A DNA stretch of 64,000 nt, taken from Henckelia pumila. Lineage: Eukaryota; Streptophyta; Magnoliopsida; Lamiales; Gesneriaceae. This document shows positions 56,578-64,000 of this stretch, piece after piece. Made by a program: the position numbers and the translations under genes. The notes beneath the pieces were generated by a model, which saw only the letters and a list, made by a program, of their open reading frames with translations, was not told the origin of the DNA and searched no databases. The first letter of the stretch is position 1. Each line of letters opens with the position of its first letter. The DNA lies in contig NW_027331840.1 in the NCBI RefSeq assembly GCF_033568475.1, positions 372,001 to 436,000 of the forward strand. The letters are read 5' to 3'.

Positions 56578-59500
56578 CCCCCATTATGATGATGATCGTC
56601 ATATGATGATTGTCTTTTATTACGTGTTTTAATTTATATTGTCTCATTAAAAACCTTACTAGAAAAAATCCAGTGGGATAAAAACCATAGCAAGAAAAAA
56701 AGAGTTCAGCCACGTAAACACCCCCTCATGTCAACACAAGTGATTCTTCACATATTCCGTAGATTGCGCATCTCAATGTTATATATATGCTTTCTGAATA
56801 TTGTCGTAGAAAGTGCCTTTGTGAAGAGATCTGATGAGTTCTCAATTGATTGAATGTAACAGATATCAATATCTTTGTTCTTCTCAAGTTCTTGAGTGTA
56901 GGCAAAGAACTTTGGGGGGATGTGTTTGGTTCTGTCACTTTTGATGTATCCTTCTTTCATTTGAGCAATACATGCAGCATTTATCTTTATACAGTGTCAC
57001 AGGCTTCTTGTCTACTGATAATCCACAAGAAATTTGGATATGTTGTGTCATTGATTTTAGACAAACATATTCATTGTTTGCTTCATGTAGCGCAATAATC
57101 TCAGCGTGATTTGATGAAGTTGTTACGAGTGTTTGGTTCTGTGAACGCCAAGAAATTGTGGTGCCTCCACGAGTAAATACATATCCGGTTTGGGAACGTG
57201 CCTTATGTGGATCAGATAAATATCCAGTATCAGCATAACCAATGATACTTTGATTGGTTTCTTTTGAGTACAAAAGTCTCAAATCTGTCGTTCCTCGTAG
57301 ATAGCGGAATATATGTTTAATTCCGTTTCAGTGCCTCTTTGTTGGATATGAAACTAAATGTTGCCAATAAATTTACAGCAAAAGATATATCAGGTTTAGT
57401 GCAATTTGCAAGATGCATAAGGGTATCAATGACACTTAGATATGGTACTTCTGGACCAAGAATAACTTCATCATCTTCACATGGACGGAATGGATCATTT
57501 TCTATGTTTAATGATCTTACAACCATTGGAGTACTTAATGGATTTGATTTATCCATATTAAAATGTTTAATGATCTTTTTTATATAATTTTCCTGATGAA
57601 CAAAAATTTCACATTCTTTTTGTTCGATTTGCAAACCCAGACAGTACAATTGGTTTTTTCCAAGATCCTTCATTTCGAATTCTTCCTTCAAGTATGTCAT
57701 AACTTCTTGAATTTCTTTATTCGTTCCAATGATGTTTAAATCATCAACATATACATCAATAATTACACATCCGGATGTTGTTTTCTTGATGAAAACACAA
57801 GGGCATATTGGATCATTTACATATCCCTTTTTCATCAAGTGCTCACTTAGCCGATTATACCACATTCGGCCGGATTGCTTCAACCCATAGAATGATCTTT
57901 GCAATTTTACAGAATAAAATTCTCTGGGTTTGGAACTTTGTGCTTTAGGCATCTTAAATCCTTCAGGGATTTTCATGTATATATCACTATCAAGTGATCC
58001 GTATAAGTAAGCTGTAACAACATCCATAAGACACATTTCCAAATTTTCAGACACTGCCAAACTAATCAAATATCGAAACGTAATTGCATCCATAACAGGA
58101 GAATACGTTTCTTCATAATCAATTCCAGGCCTTTGAAAAAAACCTTGTGCAACAAGCCTAGCTTTATATCTTACTATTTCATTTTTCTCATTTCGCTTTC
58201 GAATAAAAACTCATTTGTATCCAACAGGTTTTACACCTTCAGGTGTGAGGACTATAGGTCCAAAAACATTGCGTTTATTTATCGAATCCAATTCAACCTG
58301 GATGACATCTTTCCATTTGGCCCAATCATGACGAGTTTTACATTCACCAAAAGATTTTGATTCATGATCCTCATTTTTCATTTATGATGTCACATGCCAC
58401 ATTATAAGAAAATATCTCATCAATATCTTCTATATCTTTTCGGTTCCATATTTTTCCAGTATTAATATAATTGATAGAGATTTTCACGATTCTCGTCAGT
58501 TTGTGGTTCTGACAGAAAATTTTCATCATCAGGTTTTTTTTCTGGAACACCATTTTCTATTTTATGATCATCGTGTTTCTCTATGCCTTTTCTTTTCCGA
58601 AGATTTTTATCCTTGGAACCGACTGACCTTACACGCTTCAAGAATTTTTATGACATCATGAGTGTCTTCAATTTGTTTCTTTGGAATTTCAATTCGAGCA
58701 GGGGCATTTACAAATGTATATATGATTTTGTTACCCCTTTTGTGTCTGCAAATGCATCTGGAATTTGATTTGCAATTCTTTGCAAGTGCACAATTTGCTG
58801 TACATCTTTCTCACATTGTTTGGTCCTTGATCCAAATGTAACAATGATGGTACATATGTGATTTCTTTTTGATGTGTTTCTTTTCTCCCCCTAACATTGT
58901 GAAGATTTCTTCATTAAAATGACAAGCAGCAAAACGTGCTGTAAAGACATCGCATGTCTGAGGCTCAAGATATCGAATGATTTATGGGCTATCATAACCG
59001 ATATAAATACCGATTTTTCTTTGAGGATCCATTTTTTATCGTTGAGGTGGTGCAATAGGCACATACACTGTACATCCAAAAATTCTCAGATGAGAATATT
59101 TGGTTTTTTACCAAATGCAAGCTGCAATGGGGAGAATTTATGATATGCACTTGGTCTGATGCGAATTAATGCCTCAACAGGTAAAATTTCATGTCCCCAT
59201 ATAGAAATAGGGAGTTTTTCTCTCATAATCATTGGTCTAGCAATCAGTTGTAGACGTTTAATCAATGAGTCAGCTAATCCATTTTGTGTATGAACATGAG
59301 CAACAGGATGTTCAACAGTAATTCCCATTGACATACCATAATCATTGAAAGTTTGGGAAGTAAATTCTCCACCATTATCAAGTTTTATTTTCTTGATTGT
59401 ATAATCGGAAAATTGATTTCGTAATTTTATTATTTGAGCCATTAATTTTGCAAATGTCACATTTTGAGTTGACAATAAGCATACATGTGACCATCTGCTA

Positions 59501-61194
59501 GAAGCATCGATCAATACCATAAAATATCGAAATGATCCACATGGTGGATGAATTGGCCCACAAATATCATCCTGAATACATTCAAGAAATATGAGTGATT
59601 CTGTTTGGATTTTAGCTGGCGATGGTCTTATAATAAGTTTTTCAAGAGAACATGCTTTACATTGAAACTTATTATTCTAAAAGATCTTCTGGTATTTCAA
59701 TGGATAACCATGTGTTATTTTCAATAATTTTTCGCATCATTATTGAACCAAGATGTCCCAATCGATCATGTCAGTTGGTTAAAATTGAAGAACTATTAAC
59801 CACCATATTTGATTCGATTGGCCTTATATGTGTATAATGCAATCCAGTAGGGAGCATTGATAATTTTTCAACCACATATTTCTTTCTTGATTTATATGTG
59901 GTAAGACACATATATTTCTGATTTCCATCACTTATCGTCTCAGTATCATACCCATGAGAATATATGTCAATAAAACTCAACAAATTTCTTTTTGATACTG
60001 GTGAATATAAAACATAATTTATCAAAAATTTTGTACCATTAGGTAACAAAAAATATATTTTTCTACAACCTTCAATCAAGTCTACATGACCTGATATTGT
60101 ATTCACCATTATTTCTGTTGATTTTAATTCCAAGAAATATCTTTTATGTTGAAGAATGGTGTGCGTTGTACCACTATCGAGTATGCAAACTTCCATGGGT
60201 TTATCTTTGCTCATAGCATTTTCCATATTTATAAAAAATGCAATAATTAAAATCAAGGATAATTATATATATATGCAAAATATAGCATGTTTCTATAAGA
60301 ATGCAATGAAAAATATAGCATGTTACATTTCTGTCCCACCAATATATTAATCAGTGTTCTCGAAATCATTTGAAAAAAATCGGCAGCATTGAAATAAGTT
60401 GAACCACTTAAATGATTACTGTTTTCAACAAAATTGGTCTCTTTTTCTTTTCTCTTTATCGATACTTTAAAGAGCTTACATAAGTGCTCAGGGGTACGTG
60501 ACCAATGTCTTGGAGTGCCACATTTATAACAAGCACTCTCATATCTTTTTGAGTGATTTTTTTTTTCACTCATATTTTCATGCTGTCTTTTTGGGTGGTT
60601 CGTGACGTTCTTTTTAGATTAGGTATTGAAGTAACTATCTCGATTATTTTCATATTTCATCCCGTGACCACGACCGCGATCATTTCTACGTCCACGTTCA
60701 TGACCACATCCTCGACCTCAACCAAATCTAGTTTATGCCTTTGATTTTGATTTTCATTTTTACTTACGACATTTGCTTCTGGAAATGTCGTTGATACATT
60801 GGGTCGGGATTTATGATTTCTCATTAACAATTATTTGTTCTATTCTAGTGATATCGAGAGTAACGAATTTAAGATTTGCCAAATTTGACATGGTGGTACT
60901 AAAAAAATAACCAATTCATTTTATAAGTTAATTTTCATTAATATGACAATACAAAATAATGGATAAACGATGAGTACAAGTATGTTTAAAAATACATTAA
61001 AAGTGTGCGGTGGATAATCGCCGGTGAGTACAAGACTCGTGAGCATGATAATCATAATCGTTATGAAAAATAGCCTTAGAAATGTCATCATCTTCATCTT
61101 CGAAAAAAACCGAGGAGAAAATATTTTGAGAGAAAGAGTGAATTTTGGTGTGATTGAAAATGAGTTTGAGTGAACATATTTATAGGATAAAAAC

Positions 61195-61904
61195 TAGGGG
61201 TGGCAAATTTTATATAAATCCCGACCCGTCCCGATTCCCAACCCGATTCCGTCCCGAAATTTTTCCGATCCGAGTGGTCGGGATTTTTCCCGACCCGATT
61301 AATTTTGGGATCGGGATCGGGATAGGCTACTCTTCCTGACGGGATTCCCGACCCGACCCGAATATAAAAATAATATTTTTTTAATAATATTTTTTAATTA
61401 AAAAAATAATTTTTTTTAAAAATTTTATGTTTTAATATTAATATTTTTATTATTATATACCATATAATTTTTTTATATTTATCTTTTTTAATATTAAACA
61501 TTGAGTTATAAATTTTTATTTTGTTTTTTTTATTATGAATAATTATATATTTTTTATTAATTAAGTAGTTGTTTTAGTTTATTTGTAATGTACTAAAAAA
61601 AAGTTTTAGTTTTTTAATGGTTTATATATAAAGAAATTTTAATTTATTTGTAATGTATTAAAATTTTTTTTGATTTTTTTTCATAATTTTTTTAAAAAAA
61701 TATTTTCATATAATTTTTTTTATATATTATTCGAGATTACCCTCTCCCGACCCGACGAGATCCCGAATGTTCGGAATCCCGAACATTCGGGTCCCGATAC
61801 TTCTCGGGTGCGGAATCGAGAAAAAAAATAATATCTCAATTCCTATCGGGACGGGAATCGGGTAAGGGGGTTACGGGACGGGTCCCGACCCGATTCCATC
61901 CATA
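61195..61904. mobile_element. 710-bp hAT-like non-autonomous element with CCCGACCCG arms
   Basis: It begins TAGGGGTGGCAAA and ends TTCCATCCATA, a loose inverted pair. The flanks ATAAAAAC (61187-61194) and CTAAAAAC (61905-61912) fit an 8-bp duplication with one difference. Both arms are rich in CCCGACCCG and CGGGATCGGGAT words, and the centre is strongly AT-rich. It is inserted in the leader of the Copia element, so it is younger than that element. Confidence 0.7.
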
Positions 61905-62039
61905 CTAAAAACTAGCCGTTTTGTTACCGTTTGTGACCGTTGGAGGTAAGAAAAAAAATCGAGTATGTGTTGAATAAAAATTCGTGATAATCATGTGATG
62001 CATATAATGATAATCATAATTAAATAATTATGTATATCA

Positions 62040-62425
62040 TATCACATTATTATAAGTTCGGTGTCATAGACATCTTTTTATATAATAACATGAAATTATA
62101 TATTAATACAGTTAGTATATATACATAATAAATATATATCATCACGTTATTATAAGGTCAGTGTCATAGACAACCTTTTATATAATAACATGAAATTATA
62201 TATTAATACAGTTAGTATATATACATAATAAATATATATCATATCACATTATTATAAGCTCGGTGTCATAGACAACCTTTTATATAATAACATGAAATTA
62301 TATATTAATATAGTTAGTATATATACGTAATAAATATATATATATCACGTTATTATAAGGTCGGTGTCATAGACATCTTTTTATATAATAACATGAGATT
62401 ATATATTAATATATATACATAAAAA
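62040..62425. repeat. Four-copy tandem repeat of about 115 bases in the Copia leader
   Basis: The unit contains TTATTATAAG, TCGGTGTCATAGACA, CTTTTTATATAATAACATGA and TATATTAATACAGTTAGTAT. Copies differ at a few positions (for example CATC versus CAACC after GTCATAGA), and the last is cut short. The block lies between the 5' LTR and gag. Confidence 0.9.
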
Positions 62426-62536
62426 ATATATAAAGAATAAAATAAATATACTTACTTTTTGAATATTTTTTTCTTCTCTTTGTGTTTTGGAGCGTCGGAA
62501 ATTATAGAAAAGCTTCAAGCGATCGTGCTGATAACG

Positions 62537-62800
62537 TGTTGTGAAAAAATAAAAATTTATGGTAAAAAAGTAAAAACTCCAAAACTCAAAATATATCAAA
62601 CACAACACTTTATAATATTTTTCTCTCAACTCAATTGTGTTATTTATCACAAATGAAGACCTATTTATAGAACCACATTTGAGATTAGTTCAAAAATTAA
62701 TATATCATCATCTACATCATCACACACTAATTTTCAACATTTTACAACTTAATATTCAACATTCAATATTCAACAATAATAAAATAATATGTTTTCAACA
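62537..62800 (-). repeat. 5' LTR of the Copia element
   Basis: 264-bp LTR matching 56314-56577, followed on the outside by GTTTT (62801-62805). On the inner side the - strand reads TTATCAGCACGATCG two bases from the LTR, a probable primer site of a kind seen in other plant Copia elements; I cannot name the tRNA. Confidence 0.9.
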
Positions 62801-62805
62801 GTTTT

Positions 62806-63490
62806 TTTTTATCATGTGCTAACTTAATCCACTATATATATTTTTATTACATAAAAATGCCAACTTTTACCAAAATATTTTTATCATCTATGTCATATTG
62901 TAGCAAAAATAGTTGTCTTTGTCTTTTAAACAAAACGAAACAAGATCTACGAAAAATTAGTTTTATAGATGATGTCATATTACAGCTGGCAGTGATTATT
63001 ATATTTGTAAACAATAATATTGACCAAAACATTTGAAGGATGTATACATCGAATCGGCTATATATATATATATCTCATCAATATGCGATTCCACTACATG
63101 TGTTTTAATTATATATATATATAATTGCAATGATATTTTCTGTTCTTTCCTCTCCTAATCTCTCATTTATACGTTGATTTCGATTTTGACATCTCTTCTT
63201 GTTCTTGAAGCAAATAGAAAAGTCAATTAATCCAGGTTGGTCTTCTCCGGCGTTGCACAATGATTTATTACTCATTTTTTTTTTGTACAACGACTACTAA
63301 CTTAAGATCTACGAAATATTAGTGTTATACACCATTCAAATATATTGATTTATCGTCTTTATATTATGTATTATTCATTTTTTCATGCACCGTGCACGAA
63401 TGAGTCAAGCTGGAACTTTACTTGATCCTTTGATGTTCTTGTTGGATCATAAATCCAACGTCGAGCTTATATGTAAATAATTATATATTG
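62806..63490. other. AT-rich spacer, nothing recognised
   Basis: Short TATA runs occur near 63060 and 63110. No frame with known motifs is present. Confidence 0.5.
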
Positions 63491-63905
63491 TGGACTGTCA
63501 AATTAAGTTAGCCCATAAAAGTTATCTAAATAAAGTTTTGGTTTATTTGGGATTTAATGTATCTAATAGGATGTGGTCTTTAATGTGTAGATACTAGTGG
63601 ACTTTTCTATTTGATTGATGAGTTTAAATAGAATCCCTAAATATAAATAAAGGGTCATGGTCCCTAGATCGCACGACATGATGTCATTCTATTCTATTCT
63701 CATCGATAGTTAGAGAGCGTGAGAGAATTGAAAGAACTTTCAAGGCAAATCGTGTTGATATGGAAGGCTAGACTATGCAGATCTACATCGGTATCAATTG
63801 TTAAGAATTAAGATATGCTTTCGCTTCACTTTACAGTTTTATTTTTGATGATTTAACGTGATGATTCTGGATTTAAGTTTATAGAAAATTTTTCCTAATA
63901 GTTCT
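63491..63905 (+). mobile_element. Possible LTR fossil at the window edge
   Basis: The stretch has the general look of a plant LTR: it starts near TGTGGACTGTCAAATTAAG, has a possible TATA region (AATATAAATAAAGGG, about 63640) and a leader-like part (GAAAGAACTTTCAAGGC), and ends before TTCCTAATAGTTCTATCA, which resembles a drifted tRNA-Met primer site. No second copy or coding part is inside the window, so the call is weak. Confidence 0.3.
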
Positions 63906-64000
63906 ATCATTCATATATTTCATCCACAGATTAAAGTTTTATAACCTTTTCAACATACTTGTTGGATTTGACTTTTTGGAATTAAAGTAGTGTCTACAGT

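Larger units (their letters stand above)
56314..62800 (-). mobile_element. Broken Copia LTR retrotransposon
   Basis: An element on the - strand with short LTRs (56314-56577 and 62537-62800, 264 bases each, TGTTG...CAACA) and a 5-bp target duplication GTTTT. A purine tract (AATGGGGG on the - strand) lies next to 56578. Parts in Copia order on the - strand are gag zinc knuckle (about 60253-60573), protease and pre-integrase (59771-60256, LDSGTTHTI), integrase (59086-59520), reverse transcriptase (57317-58093, VDDL) and RNase H (56935-57282). It is clearly broken, with roughly ten or more breaks. The LTRs differ at about 12 of 264 positions, which suggests an age in the order of one to two million years. 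A hAT-like element and tandem repeats lie in its leader. Confidence 0.9.

Noticed and set aside
62040-62425. Regular repeats that might be taken for a CRISPR array
   Set aside because: The units are direct tandem copies without unique spacers, in a eukaryotic retrotransposon leader.
63105-63290. A 61-codon frame on the - strand
   Set aside because: No motif, no splice context and typical AT-rich composition of the spacer.

Overview
The window is nuclear DNA of a flowering plant, most likely a core eudicot. The genes are spliced with AT-rich GT-AG introns, all recognisable host proteins are closest in my memory to their Arabidopsis counterparts (RPN12, a group-G bZIP factor, IWS1, VPS25, XLG3, a FUSC-type membrane protein), and the intergenic DNA is full of Gypsy, Copia, Mutator, hAT and LINE copies. 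Everything here is read by eye; exon borders come from splice signals, reading phase and recalled family sequences.

Region 1 (1-9300): the tail of an old Copia element lies just upstream of a clean six-exon RPN12 gene (proteasome lid subunit, + strand). It faces a clean twelve-exon bZIP16/68-like gene on the - strand, which has a small transposon in an intron. Region 2 (9300-27250) is a stack of insertions: a cluster of palindromic MITEs received a Mutator-like element (MULE, 9667-26904) with a perfect 9-bp target duplication, and the MULE received a very young Tekay-like Gypsy retrotransposon (11248-21422, 5-bp duplication). Without the Gypsy insert the MULE is about 7.06 kb. It carries an open 753-codon FAR1/MULE/SWIM transposase and a second small gene with an RNase H1 N-terminal (viroplasmin-like) domain plus a coiled coil. 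Its ends, and those of a 172-bp MITE next to it, hold a hairpin at the same distance from the terminus whose arms differ in sequence but still pair. A run of four different hairpins lies inside the MULE.

Region 3 (27250-42920): AT-rich spacer with a TA microsatellite and a three-copy tandem repeat made from an RNase H fragment, then IWS1 (+) and VPS25 (-). Each of these two genes shows one single-base phase break near the 5' end. Next come an internally deleted hAT element, two short non-autonomous elements and a 5'-truncated LINE. Region 4 (42920-55053): a decayed XLG3 (extra-large G protein) with a fully open last exon, and a FUSC-family membrane protein gene with many apparent one-base phase shifts. 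Region 5 (55054-64000): AT-rich spacer, a broken Copia element (56314-62800) with a hAT-like insert and tandem repeats in its leader, and a possible LTR fossil at the edge.

The host genes do not form a pathway; they are ordinary neighbours. Genes 1-2 are clean, while genes 3-6 contain single-base length changes, so either local gene decay or uncorrected indels in the assembly is at work; for XLG3 base substitutions to stop codons favour true decay.
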